Shown here: piece after piece, positions 37,330-50,444 of the stretch | Numbering within the stretch: the first letter of the stretch is position 1 | Layout: every line of letters starts with the position of its first letter | Assembly (NCBI RefSeq): GCF_026914265.1 | Contig: NC_069130.1 | Location: forward strand, 14,465,886 to 14,529,885 | Direction: 5' to 3' | DNA length: 64,000 nucleotides | From: Mya arenaria | Lineage: Eukaryota; Mollusca; Bivalvia; Myida; Myidae | Position numbers and translations under genes: made by a program | The notes under the pieces: generated by a model | Database searches by the model: none | What the model was told of the DNA's origin: nothing | What the model saw: only the letters and a program-made list of their open reading frames with translations

Positions 37330-38280
37330 ATGAAAATATCCATATTCTCTGCACTCAGAATCCTAATCGGTTTCAATAATTGTAAAATATATTTAGATGG
37401 CTTTTAGGGTGTTTGCGTGTACATGAAACATATTTTGTCTCCATTTCTTTTGTTTTAAAGGCCTCCATTGTATATGTTATTGGAGTCAATACACAATAGA
37501 ACACGAACTAATTACTGGCTAAATACCTGTTTAAATGTTACAATAAAACGTTTGTAGTTCAAACAGTACATGTAATGATATATTTGGTAGTATGTAAAGT
37601 TATTTATTCATTTCTTATGTTAAATACACAGTATACAGTGAATAATATAAGATCTGAAAGCACTTCTGTTTTCTGTTAAAAATATGATTAGCCTGGAAAG
37701 CAGAATATACATCAGAAAAATAACACTGCCTTCGCCTGAGTCATTTGGTTACAAGGAACTTGTATAGTCCTTTGGATAAAGAGTAATATACCCATCATTG
37801 ATACACATAATTGAACACTTAAAAGTGTTTGTGTCCAGATCAATTTTACTACAGGGATTGTCCCTGTAATTTTCATGGTAATATCATAAATCCTGTCACA
37901 GCTTATTGCCAATAATATTCAAAAAGGTTTATTTGTATTCTAGTTCATCGACTCATATTCAATGGCCCCGAATCAATTAGTTATTTCGATTTGAACATAT
38001 AAAACGACACTGGTTCTTAATCAGATATATATATGAAGGAATGTTTTACTTCAACGTTAATTTCTAAATGAGTAAGATTGCAAAAGGTTACATTTTGAAA
38101 GATATTTTAATAACGTTTGAAATATGTTTGAAAGAAGAAACATAGGAACCAATCATTATTTAGAAATTATTATATATTGAAGATTCAAAACGGTTACTAA
38201 CTTGAAAGTAAGTCTATTCTATCATACAACCTTGTATACAATTTTTGTGTTTTAAGCAGGATGATTGGCGGGGTACTTTA
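37330..38280. other. Intergenic DNA, no gene seen
   Basis: AT-rich. No ORF, repeat or RNA feature supported. Confidence 0.4.
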
Positions 38281-38283
38281 CGC

Positions 38284-38523
38284 AAGTCACATGACTTATC
38301 AGTAAGCATAAGCCAGTCACATGACTTATCAGTAAGCATAAGCCAGTCACATGACTTATCAGTAAGCATAAACCAGTCACATGACTTATCAGTAAGCATA
38401 AGTCAGTCACATGATTTATCAGTAAGCATAAGCCAGTCACATGACTTATCAGTAAGCATAAGCTAGTCACATGACTTATCAGTAAGCATAAGCCAGTCAC
38501 ATGACTTATCAGTAAGCATAAGC
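38284..38523 (+). repeat. 30-bp minisatellite, 8 units
   Basis: Eight near-identical 30-bp units (AGTCACATGACTTATCAGTA + AGCATAAGCC). Variation is limited to a few positions (AGCC/AACC/AGTC/AGCT; GACTT/GATTT), so the array is young or recently homogenised. The unit is a multiple of 3 and stop-free, creating spurious long ORFs on both strands. Each unit contains TCACATGA, an E-box-like palindrome. Confidence 0.95.
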
Positions 38524-38529
38524 AAAACG

Positions 38530-39640
38530 TATGCAGAATATTCGAGGGTCATACTCTATTACATTTCGGGTGCCATCTAAACTATTTATTTTATCAACCA
38601 AACAATTTTCAAATTGAGACTTCATATTACTTTCTCGTTACAAAAATGCAAATATTTTTCTGAAAAAAAAGCAATCACAATAAGGCCACAAAACATTGCT
38701 AACTGGAAAACGTGAAAATTTTCCGTTTCTTGTAGTACTTTAACATATTGATGCAAATGTTGTTGTTTTTAAAAATGTTCCCTGAACATCTTTAAAAAAG
38801 CATTTTCGTCTCTTCAAACACTTGCATGAACGAAAAACGATTTTACTTGCTAAAAATTGAACCTTTAAATACATTGACCATCACTTTTTTGAAGTTTATA
38901 CTTTGGTCCTTTCGAAGCAACTTTTTCACTTTGGCTGTTCTTTACTGACGGTGAAAATAAATGACACAGTGGACATAGTTTGGGGCGATATATTTTGTCT
39001 GCAAAACAATATTCAATGCCAGCTGTCGGGAAATGTAACTCAGAATAGTCTTAAAAGGTGATTTTCAGATGTGTTTCGTTTCAATAGAGACACTTTCAAT
39101 GGTAAAGGCAGCGCTCTCAAAGTCAGAATGGTTTTGTCTCAATGTCTTGGCTGTTTGTTGCTCTTTCATGCACATTCTCTAACATACCTTTGGTCAATAA
39201 AAAGGATTTAAACAGGTCAAAATATAACTTAGTATGTGTTTGCTTTGGGATCGACTTAAATATATTTCTCAATAACGCGGACTTGATTGTGAATTATCTG
39301 CTTGTCCTGGAAGTCTTATATAAACAACATAAGACACCTGATTATTTTTTAAAAGGTAAATTTGACGATTAAGGAAGTATATTACTCGATTTTTTCAAAG
39401 ATCGAATTCATATCACCTGATTTCTTATCAGTCTGGGCCATATTGTCGGCAGAGGTTTACTTTTGTCTAAAGGATTTTTCGCAGGTATGAATAACCTTTT
39501 CTTTCGAAATTTGTATGCCTTGAATTTTCAATAATGAATGTTTAATTCAAAATAAAGCTATTTTAAAACAACATGTATACATGGCATTTCAAGTGTTAAT
39601 TCAATTGTATATAACTTCTTATACTCAAAGAGTCGAAGAT
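38530..39640. other. Intergenic DNA, no gene seen
   Basis: AT-rich sequence without supported features. Confidence 0.4.
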
Positions 39641-39650
39641 TTGATACGTT

Positions 39651-39723
39651 TGCCTGATATTGCACAATCCCTTAAATATTTTAATATATATATAATATTT
39701 AAGGAATTGTGCAATGTCAGGCA
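39651..39723. repeat. Near-perfect palindrome (73 bp)
   Basis: Arms read TGCCTGATATTGCACAATCC... and, inverted, TGCCTGACATTGCACAATTCC..., meeting in an AT core at about 39687. Only a few mismatches in about 34 bp. It is probably a small foldback element. Confidence 0.85.
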
Positions 39724-40259
39724 TACATTCGATTCCACGATATATATAAATAAAATGAACACAACTAAGATGTTTTAATATACCATATGAATTAAAGATT
39801 AATATTATATTTCTGTTTTCTAATTCATATATGTGAATTGCACAAACTCATAAGACATATGTCTGTCAAATCCCAATTTGTTTTCCAATATTTAAAAAAA
39901 AACCTGTCAATATCTTAAAATCTGATCAAGTTATTGTTACAACTTTTTAGATAGTACTAAAACAACAATTATTTTTCATGATTTATTAATAGTAGCATGT
40001 TGATGTACAGACAATTTTCGAAAAAAAAAATGTTCAAATTATCCGTCTTGACGTTTATTGGTTTGATATGATTTCTTGTATGAACACAGTTTTTTTTTAA
40101 ATTCATATCTGATGTTTAAAGAAAACAGGTCTGGACACTGTACTACTCTTGGTGCTACGCTTGCCATGCCAAATAGTTTGTCAACGTGTGTATAACGTGT
40201 TTATCCAAGTTAATGGTATAAAAAGTATAAATCAAAGAAATATCATATAAAATATCAAA

Positions 40260-40471
40260 TGCTAGTGTTATTAAAAAGGTACATATAAAAGAGTTAATTG
40301 CATTTGCATTCTGTATTCTATCTCCATTTAAAATTTAAAGCTACTAATATATATGTATATTATATATATATATATATATATATATTAGAAGCTCCAAAAT
40401 TTAAATGGAGATAGAATAAAAGATGCAAAAGAAATTAACTCTTATACATTTACATTTCTTATCACACTAGC
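40260..40471. repeat. Large palindrome / foldback element (212 bp)
   Basis: The outer tips TGCTAGTG and CACTAGCA are inverted. Inside, AGAGTTAATT, TTTTGCAT-like, ATTCTATCTCCATTTAAA and GCT(A/T)CTAATATA blocks pair across a central (TA)n run at about 40355-40385. The arms are about 85-90 bp. This looks like a complete foldback MITE. Confidence 0.85.
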
Positions 40472-40589
40472 AATTAATATGTTTGAATTACAAATAAGAC
40501 CCTTATCTCTAGAGCTCGAACAATTGGCATCGAATTAAGCCTCGGGAATAGATTTGATTGACCTAAAATATAGGTAAATCAAGTAAGAA

Positions 40590-43500
40590 TGCAAAGGTAT
40601 ATAATACGAAAGGTTGACTAGATAACCGACCGCGCGGTTTTCTTATCTGTTTGGCCCACTTAGGATTTGAAAGAAAGCCTTATTATCGTTTAGGTTTTTC
40701 TGATCACAAATATTTTATCAAAGATGTCAAATGTTTTGTCAACGCTTTAAAATATTTTTTTCATAAAAAATAATCGTATTGAATGATTCAATATTGTCTA
40801 GATCTGGAAGTAGTTAAGATGTTTAATGTTATATAAACGTAATGTAGACACTCAAATACAAATCGTGTAAGATTTTTTGAAGCTAACTATACTTAACAAA
40901 CCCGCCACTCACATTTTCAGAAATGTTCGATATTATATTGTGTATTTCCTCCGCTTTTCAGTCGGGAAATTCACTACAGCAATTATTGGAAAGTAAAATT
41001 ATGTGAAAAAGCGGCCAATAACAGATTTCCGAGATTTTCGTTGGTATAATATTAAATATAGTGTGTGTTAACCACTTACACATGCGCACAAACGCTAATG
41101 CATTTAATGAAAGCGGGAAAGGTCACGGGCCTTTAATGTTTACGTTTTCCACCAGTTTATTGTTATTGATTACTTTATTAGATATTTAAATTATCGTAAA
41201 GAATAATAACATATTAAAAGTGGGCGAAATGTATAACACACAGATTAGACGAATACCTATATACATCATTCAATACAATCTTGCGAAAACTACCTTTATC
41301 TGTTTAGTGAAATTGAAAGTACACCGACATGCAAAGTGAACCAAGACGTGAAAGAAATGTACACAATTATTTTAAAACCGTTTTCAGCTGTATTTTGATT
41401 CCATAAAGTAAGATGTGAAATAACTATTCATGACAGAACACTTGTTTTCTTTACATATAAACAATCCTTAGTAGTTCAGATAAAATTTAGAAAATAAATT
41501 CTAACTAGTGTGAAGTGTTATGTTAACATACTTGTTAAAATTTAAGACGCAGTGAAATTGGTTTACCTTCCAAACACTATTGTAAAATGAACTGTAGTTG
41601 TTGTTCTTCTCAGTTGAAAAAAAAGTAATAGTTCATGCGGTTTGATCTATGATCGTCTTTTAATCTCTTAAAGACGAATATCCCTATTCTTTTAAAGGGG
41701 TTTAGATTCCATCAGTGTCGTGCGAAGTGAGCCATAATAATAAAAAAATATGGAACTTATGCATCTAAAATGAAAAAAAATGAAAAAATACCTATTCACA
41801 ATTTTTAATAGCTTTTGGAGAAAAAACAATCTCATGGATTTCCATTGAATTCCATTATAACGCAAATTTAAATAATTTGTTACAATTTCAGTTTTTATCA
41901 GTTAAAACGGGTAGATATAATTGCAGCACATATATAGGGATTGAACTGTAACTATAAATTGTTCAACAAATAAGGATTTGTTAAGTATCGGTTAAAATTT
42001 GAAAACCCGAAATAGTATTATGATTATGCTATGAAAAATGAACTAACGTTACACAATGAACCAGTCGAGCCAGTTTGACGCCTCTGGTCACGTTACCAAA
42101 TGAGTATGTATACAGCAGCTTGCCGGTATTTGGTCATTCTTGTGTTGGCTGCCATTAAGTAGGGCATGAGTTCTAGAGATTAAAATAAGAAAAACCTTAT
42201 TATTGGAGTAAATGAAACCTGTTTCAAAGTCCATTGTAAAGTAAAATTGAGTCAATCCTGATAACAAGAGGCAAGAAAATTAATTAAAGTTTTTGATTTT
42301 CTATGGTAAATTAAAGTAAGTAAACGTAGTACAATCTTTTGTTGATTAAGCATTAACTAACCAATACTTGTTTTTACTTTAATCTATTACTTTACCAATA
42401 ATTTGCAAAGAAGCCAAGAAGTAGATGGCTAAATATTGCTGAAAACAGGCTAGCCACGGCAAAAGGTCAATATATACTCAATTTTAATATTGTTTGGAAA
42501 AAACAACAGTACAGTTTTTATATCTTTTAAAGTGGTATGACTATTGTGTGAAGAGCCACTAAAGCAACGAATGCAATGAAAAGACACGTAAGGCCACGAT
42601 AAGCCAATTAAGTCTAGGCTGAAAATGGTGAATCTCTCAACTAATGATTTTTTTTTGCTTTACAGCTGCATTCTGATTAAACTACACATATAACCGACCT
42701 TTTTTCCTGATGAAGCATGTTGGTATGCATATTACACTAATACATATTCATACGAATGACTTTATGTGCAATTACTGTACATAACTGTTAACATAAGTAA
42801 AATTTTAATGAATAATGTCATCTACAAATACATGTCCAAAGCCAATACAAATATATCAATACTTTTATGAATTCCGTGAAATGAAAGAACAATAACTAAA
42901 AAGACATCGCTTGGAATTGTGAATTTCATAATAAAGGCCGTATTAAATGTTCGTTACATAATAATGTCTAACCGGAACATGCACTTTTGCCATTAGAAAC
43001 GCCCTTATTGAAGGCCGTCGGAAATGGCACTAATATGATCCGTATCAACTGAAACAGTTGACGCCAGATCTTTCACTTAATTTCTAAAATTGACTCTAAT
43101 ATGAGCAAAAAGGTGTAAAATTAATGTTGGTATGAATTGACTTATGTTTGTTTTGTAAGTGTCTTATTTTTTTGTGTTTCAGGGTCATACGATGTTATTT
43201 CGGCTCGACTGTGAAGAAGCTTCTAAGATTGTATGAAGTACATTCCAGTAAGTTTCTTTGGTAAAAATCTTTACTGGCTCCGATATCATTAAACTTATAT
43301 AAGCATTTCCCAATCCCTCATTTTACCAAATAACAGCAAATTACGATTTAAAAAACTTATGTTACACTTCTCTCGTATGTTATCTGATTAATGTGTGCTG
43401 TTTTAATACAACAATTGAGTATTACTCTTATTACACTTATTTGTGTCGATCAAATACTCAAGTTCTATTAAAACCCTAGCATTATTTCTCTTTAGAATAT

Positions 43501-43680
43501 TGACCAACATAAATATTGACGGAATCTGAGTGTCAGATATGTAAAACAAATAATTTTAAATTACGCTGGTATGTGTTAAAATGAAATAACTTAAGTATTC
43601 GATATTGAGACCTGGAAACCGTTTAATAATATGGTCGATTTCATATCAATTCGAGGTTTTTTAAAAATGGTTTCGTTTTA
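40590..43680 (-). repeat. Right arm of the long inverted duplication (upstream flank of copy 3)
   Basis: Reverse-complement counterpart of about 30780-33850, collinear in distance from the copy 3 start. The part nearest the gene (about 43310-43680) also matches the flank of copy 1 at 1015-1340 (shared TTTTACCAAATAACAGCAAA and ACAATTGAGTA). No gene seen inside. Confidence 0.7.
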
Positions 43681-43684
43681 AGGA

Positions 43685-43785
43685 TTCTAGGTGGAAAAAG
43701 CACGTGCTGTCTTTGTCGAAGAGCAAATAGAAAGATAAAGAATTACGTCCTATTTGTTGATAGGCGGAAATCTTTACCACTTCAC
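43685..43785 (-). repeat. Degenerate SINE upstream of HSPA12 copy 3
   Basis: On the minus strand it reads AAGTAAAGATGAAAATA, then GTTTCCGCCT-like, CTCTTCGACAAAGACAGCA and TTCCACCTAGAAT. This matches closely the SINE-containing unit at 60530-60650 upstream of copy 4. The tRNA-like head is almost erased. Confidence 0.6.
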
Positions 43786-43819
43786 TATTTTCATCTTTAC
43801 TTTTCATTCTTGTTTAAGA

Positions 43820-46733
43820 GCAGCTTTGTCATACACGGCAAGTAATGCTAAACGCAAAATGCTTCTGGTGGCAGCTTTTGACTTCGGAACCACATACAGC
43901 GGTTATGCTTTCTCCTTCCGAGACGATCCCAACAAAATTCAGACAAATCAGAGCTGGTATGCAGGCGGTGGGGCTTCGCGATTAGTGTCACTGAAGACGC
44001 CGACATCCGTACTCTTAACTCCAGAGGGAGAGTTTGACAAGTTTGGTTTCGAGGCCGAGGACAAGTACGCAACCCTAGCTGAAGATAATGAGCACCACGG
44101 CTGGAGGCTTTTTCGACGGTTTAAAATGGTTCTTCATAACAATACGGTATTTATAAATAAACGAACTAAGTTTAACTTATATATATGTGTAAATATATAT
44201 ATGGATAATGATAGCACATTGGTTTATCCTCGAACAAGTATAGTTATTCAGCATGTTGATGTTAAACATGACAATTAAATGAGCATACTGTTAAATATCA
44301 TTCACGCCTTCAGTAATACAATAAAATCTACAAGGCACCTAGTAGCATCAATCAAACTCAAGATTACCTTGTTTAAATCTTTACCTTGGTTAGATCTTGG
44401 TTTGGCGGAACGTTAAACGGCTAGGAAACACTCAACGACATACAAAACAACAAAACAGCAATCAGAAATTTCATTCTCATTCTGACTAATTGAGGGGATT
44501 ACCACATTTGAACAGCCAGTGAAAACAAGTTTCAACACTAGGGGGAGTACTTAACATCCCACGTATCTTAACATTGGTCAATTAGAGCAATTTTAATCAT
44601 GCAAGTATAATATGAGCCATCATCAACTTGAAGACAAAGTATGAATTTATAACTATTTGTTTCTTTTGCTAAAATGTAATGTTTTCTTAAGCATTTGACG
44701 AAAGACGTTACGGTAGAGGACTTTTGTGGAAAACGGATGACAGCTTTCCCGCTGTTTGTCATGTCGATCAAATACCTCAGAGATCATCTACTAAAAGCAG
44801 TTACCACGCAAAAGATAGGAATCGAAGAGACAGACATATCGTATGTGTTGACCGTCCCGGGTATCTGGGATGACAATGCAAAAAGATTCATGAGGGATGC
44901 AGCAGTTGCAGTAAGTCATTGATATTTCTTTTACGTAAAAGTATGCATATATATATATCGCTTCTAGTAGTATATCCAAGGATTAGTGCAGGTTGTTTAG
45001 AACATAATCATATGCATATTGGTAATGTGTAAACGTACAGTGAGTAGTTCAACATAAAGTTAGTTTTTTAGAACTTAAGATTCTAATCAAGCTTACTAAA
45101 CTCAAATCCACCTTTAATTCTGGTGTTAATATTTGTTTAACATAGATATCTCTTTATTTTACCTGTATATACAATTTTGTGAAGGCTGCAATCGACCCCG
45201 CCCGCCTTAAGCTGGCCTTGGAACCTGAGTGTGCCTCCATATGGTGTGAAACATTGGGTACAGACGTCAGGGGCGCTGTAGCCATTGCGGGTTCACAGTA
45301 CATGGTCGTCGATCTAGGAGGTTAGAATAATGTTTTGAGTTTAATCCACTTGAAGTACTAGCCGTCTTTTTGTTAATATAGGACAACTGGCCATGTAATA
45401 AGTGTGATACTCTTGAAGTACATAGAGTATTTGAAAACATCTCATAAATCAGTAATGTCCATGAAACGTGCACATTAAGTAAATATAACATGTAAAAACA
45501 ACAAGTAAAATAACAAAATAATATAAATTATTGTAAATAATATAAATTATGTGTTTTAAAAAATTTGAACATTAACATTCCTGGGTCAAAACGCATACCC
45601 ATAACGTTAGTGGATATCAGCCATTGTTTAAGTCATTGCGGTAGTTCACAATAAGTATGTTTTAGCGATTAACTGCAGGAGGAACAGCAGATATATCCGT
45701 ACACGAGAGAAAATCAGACGGAACATTAAAGGAAATCCACAAAGCCAGCGGCGGTCCTTGGGGAGGTATCTTTGTGGATGAAAATTATATGAAAATGTCG
45801 CGTCGGTTGTACGGATAAAAAGCTCTGATTGACCTGCGAAAAACGGAAATGAGTGATTATTTTGATATCACTCGTGATTTCGAGCACAAGAAACGGTCCT
45901 TTGATATAGAGAACACAAATCATGTTTTAGTTTGCTTGTCTGTTTCATTGCGCGACCTTGCTGATAAACATTTTAAACACTCTGTAGAGGAAAGAATTGC
46001 GGCTATGGACATTCAGGAAAATTCTATTACACCGAAAGGTAAGGACAAGCTGAAAATCGTTGGCACATTGATCCAATCATGGTTCAAAGGGTCAATTGAT
46101 CTGCTGATCCAGCATATAAAGTCACTTTTAGCAGAAGCAAAGATGGAACACGTGCATACCATTATTCTTGTAGGCGGTTTCGGTGAAAGCCCTTTTGTTC
46201 AGGAGAGAATGAGGAATAAAATAGCTGGCGTGACACTGATCGTTCCTCAAGAGGCGGGCCTCGCCGTGTTAAGAGGAGCCGTGAGGTTTGGACACAACCC
46301 CTCCATTGTTTCTTCACGGATCATGAAATACACCTATGGGCTAAGAGGGTATGACACGTTTGACGAAAAGAAGCACGCAAATGAGAAGAAAATATGGATG
46401 AATGAAAGGTGGGTGGTGTCTGAATGTTTCATTGTGTTCGTGCGGGTGAACGAGGAGGTGCGAATCGATCAACAGCAGACCAAGACGAGTATTCCTACTC
46501 GTGAAACATCCCACATATCCGTCTATAGAACGACACATGAGAACCCAGTGTACGCAACAGACCTCGGATGTGAACTGCTAGGGACTGTTGAGCTTGAAAA
46601 CAGCACCGATATTCCATTTCAGCAGCAGATTACAGAAACTTTGTTTATGTTAGGGGATACAGAACTTCTCGTCAAACTTAGGAACACGGCTACTGGAAAA
46701 GAAGCCTACATGCTCTTTGAGTGCTTCAAATAG
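43820..46733 (+). pseudogene. HSPA12-like gene, copy 3, disrupted (start lost, stop in exon 4)
   Basis: Four exons equivalent to copy 1: about 43820-44146, 44692-44910, 45185-45320 and 45679-46733. Exons 2 and 3 are exactly 219 and 136 nt. Motifs FDFGTTYSG, DLGGGTAD, GGPWGG and VGGFGES are intact. Two lesions stand out. The conserved initiator ATG reads ACG in the context CACGGCAAGT, so translation could only start 10 codons later at 43859. A TAA at 45816-45818 replaces the Glu codon of the conserved YGEKAL. The exon 1 donor (GTATTT) is also weaker than in copies 1 and 4. Only about 180 residues of ATPase subdomain I would precede the second half. Most likely a young pseudogene, since exon 4 after the stop is open for about 300 codons. 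Confidence 0.88.
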
Positions 46734-46739
46734 TTGACA

Positions 46740-48765
46740 TGACTTGTTTTACCTTGTCGAAAACTCTGTCGTTAGTTCAATTGTTTTACAAATTACTTGG
46801 ATGTCTTTTGAGTCTGTATATGTACATATTACTATTCGTTTTGTCTATTTTAGTACCTTAATATTAAATAATAAGCGTATTCACAATAGCTCTCAGAATA
46901 TGAATGAGATTCTGTATATACAGTTAGTATGAACTATGGTGCTGCCCCCACAAGTTTGAACGATTTTGTCGGACACTTTAAAGTTTACTTAATGACTAAG
47001 TAAAACATAATATGAGTAAAGTGGGAACGATTTTCATATATGTAATTTCAACTTCAATCGAGTTACTATACATTTGAGATAAATGACACAAACGCATTTT
47101 AAGAATATTTAACAAACATGAAATAAATGAAAATTATCACATAACAATAATGATTGCATATTATAATGTTACGATCAGTAGTACTTGTATGTTTTTACTG
47201 GAGATGAATGGGCAAATATCCACTTAAATATGATGGTAAATCATAGCCTAACATTTACTCTATTACTACTAATAATAAAACAGAAATATCCCAAACCCTT
47301 AAGATATAAAAAGTATTGATAGTGAATAAACTATTTGTAGCCAATTTTTTAAAAAAAAAAACTGTTGCAGAATGTTAAATATAAAGAATGTGTTGTTGAA
47401 ATTTAAAATCAAAATCAAATACGACTTTTTTTAATACCAATAGAACATCAGAGTCCAATAAATGACTTTTAAACCTTTTAAAATAACTTTAAGTGTTTGA
47501 AATGATCAATGAATTTGACAATCATCATGTTTAATAATTTTAATTAACTAAATTTCAATTCTTTAACAATTTTACAGCCCTGCTTAAATCAGGTATATTC
47601 TAAAATGAATATGTTTTACACATTTGACTTTTAAATATCCATGCACACATGTCTTCTTTACAAATTTAGTTCATCCAGGGTGACATTTTGTCTTACCTTT
47701 CAATACAAAGATTTATTTCTTTACATCTGTTGAGAAACAAAATTATTTGAATAAGTTCTTGTTAATATTTTCAAGACTTTTACAGGCCTAATACGTTTTA
47801 ATAATATAAACGTATCTTAGTGTATGTATATCCATATGACCTCTCTTAACCTTGTGGCACTTTATAAGCCCCAATAAACATGTTCATTTTCGGCTATTCT
47901 AGGTTTTAAACCATATGAAACACATTATGGGAAGTGCATCAAAATTATTTCTTTTTTTATTTCTTACTTGACATTGTGATTGGTTCTGAAGTAGTACATA
48001 GTTATACCAATGTTACTTAAATTTCATGCTTGGCGAATTTTGGGACGTAATTACAGCGATGTTCCATTTTATTTACAAATATTTAACATCTATTGCTTCA
48101 ATTTCTTCATAAATTTAATATAGCACCCACGTCATATGTGACGCTTCTTTATGTTAGAGAACATACATCTTACACAACTTTTTTGTCAACAATCTTGGAT
48201 ATTTTTCGACACGATGTCACAGCGATTGTCTATGTAATTATTACTTTTGTTTTGCTCTTTTTCCAAAGATTTCAGATGCCCTAAATGTTTTTATAATTAC
48301 ACTCTACCTTTTTTATAAAAACACGTATTTATTGTTATAATGCCTATTTGTCCCGACTGAAAACACTATGTAAAGACATGTCTCATTTCCATTGCAACAC
48401 CAATATAAATATATTGTAAGCTACAGCAAGCACAGCGTGATCAAACTCAATAAAGGAATTTAACCATTAAAGCTATACTGAGTATTATCCAACTGCTTCT
48501 TTAATATTAAGAGTAAGTGCAAATACATTTAGAAATAGAAACAGGACGATACCACATTATTTTTAGCAAATACAGAAATGTAAAATATGTAATACCAAAA
48601 AGGTTCAATCAGAGTGTAGCATGTACATTTGTCTTCTATAAACTGACCTAAAAACTAAATATAACCTGAATCAATCTCTGTTCACGTTTAACAAATTTGT
48701 ATTCCTTATGACTATATATATTAGTCGAACTAATAGGAATCTAATCATTTCGCTGTTAATATGTT
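46740..48765. other. Intergenic DNA, no gene seen
   Basis: AT-rich. The first 200 bp weakly resemble the 3' flank of the remnant at 21.5 kb (ATTGTTTTACAAA..., ATGAGAT...GTAT). No other feature supported. Confidence 0.4.
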
Positions 48766-50440
48766 CAACTTGACAGGAATTGTATTTTGATTATACATAA
48801 GTTAATCTTTAGAGGATGAAATTTAAATTATAAATGTGTTCGTCTTGAACTGTGTTACTCTTCAAAGGAAATGAAACAGGTTAATCTTCAGAGGTATGTA
48901 ATTGGCTTTTAAATGAGTTATTCTCGAGTGTAATGGTGTTTTTATTATATATGTGCTAATCTTGAGAGGAAGGGCACTTTTATGTGCTGACCTTGAGAGG
49001 AATGAAATGTTTTACTATAAATGCGTTGATCTTGAGATAAGTGGAGTTTTGATTATAAATGCATTAATCTTGACTGGAATCGAATTGTGATTGTTAACAT
49101 TGACTGGAATCGAATTTTGATTGTTAACATTGACTGGAATCGAATTGTGATTGTAAATCTTGACTGGAATCGAATACTGATTGTTAATCTTGCTGGAATC
49201 GAATAGTGATTGTTAATCTTGACTGGAATCGAATTATGATTGTTAATCTTGACTGGAATCGAATTGTGATTGTTAATCTTGACTGAAATCGAATTGTGAT
49301 TGTTAATCTTGACTGGAATCGAATTGTGATTGTTAAGCTTGACTGAAATCGAATAGTGATTGTTAATCTTGACAGAAATCGAATAGTGATTGTTATTCTT
49401 GACTGGAATCGAATGGTGATTGTAAATCTTGACTGGAATCGAATAGTGATTGTTAATATTGACTGGAATCGAATTGTGATTGTTAATCTTGACTGGAATC
49501 GAATTGTGATTGTTAATATTGACTGGAATCGAATTGTGATTGTTAATATTGACTGGAATCGAATTGTGATTGTTAATCTTGACTGGAATCGAATAGTGAT
49601 TGTTAATCTTGACTGGAATCGAATTGTGATTGTTAATATTGACTGGAATCGAATTGTGATTGTTAATCTTGACTGGAATCGAATTGTGATTTTTTATATT
49701 GACTGGAATCGAATTGTGATTGTTAATCTTGACTGGAATCGAATAGTGATTGTTAATCTTGACTGGAATCGAATTGTGATTGTTAATATTGACTGGAATC
49801 GAATTGTGATTGTTAATCTTGACTGGAATCGAATTGTGATTGTTAATCTTGACTGGAATCGAATTGTGATTGTTAATCTTGACTGGAATCGAATTGTGAT
49901 TGTTAATCTTGACTGGAATCGAATAGTGATTGTTAATATTGACTGGAATCGAATAGTGATTGTTAATCTTTACTGGAATCGAATTGTGATTATTAATATT
50001 GACTGGAATCGAATAGTGATTGTTAATCTTGACTGGAATCGAATAGTGATTGTTAATCTTGACTGGAATCGAATAGTGATTGTTAAGCATGACTGGACTC
50101 GAATAGTCAGTGTTAATCTTGACTGGAATCGAATTGTGATTGTTAATATTGACTTGAACCAAATTGTGAGTGTAAATCTTAAGTGGAATCGAATTGTGAT
50201 TGTTTATCTTGACTGGAATCGAATTGTGATTGTTAATCTTGACTGAAATCGAATTGTGATTGTTATTCTTGACTTGAATCGAATAGTGATTCTTAATCTT
50301 GACTGGAATCGAATTGTGATTGTTAATCCTGAGAGGAATCGAATCTTGATTATATTTGCGTTGTACTTGAGAGGAATGGAAGTTTAATTATAAATGGTAT
50401 AATCTTGTGAGAAATGAAACTTTTATTATAAATGCGTAAT
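48766..50440 (+). repeat. Minisatellite, 30-bp units in the core, 38-bp-type units at both edges
   Basis: The core 49068-50345 is about 42 units of 30 bp (GTTAATCTTGACTGGAATCG + AATTGTGATT), with one 29-bp unit near 49190. Flanks 48766-49060 and 50331-50440 hold diverged longer units, such as the 38-bp unit just before the core. That unit carries eight more bases, ATAAATGC, after GATT, and otherwise aligns. Because 30 is a multiple of three and the unit is stop-free on both strands, ORFs of about 370 (-) and 296 (+) codons appear; these are artefacts. Confidence 0.95.
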
Positions 50441-50444
50441 ATGA

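Noticed and set aside
38214-38500. ORFs of 61-82 codons with 10-residue repeats
   Set aside because: Same artefact from the eight-unit 30-bp array; open on both strands with no start context or domain.
49053-50246. ORFs of 369 (-) and 296 (+) codons
   Set aside because: They are translations of the 30-bp minisatellite. The unit length is a multiple of three and the unit is stop-free on both strands, so long ORFs arise automatically.
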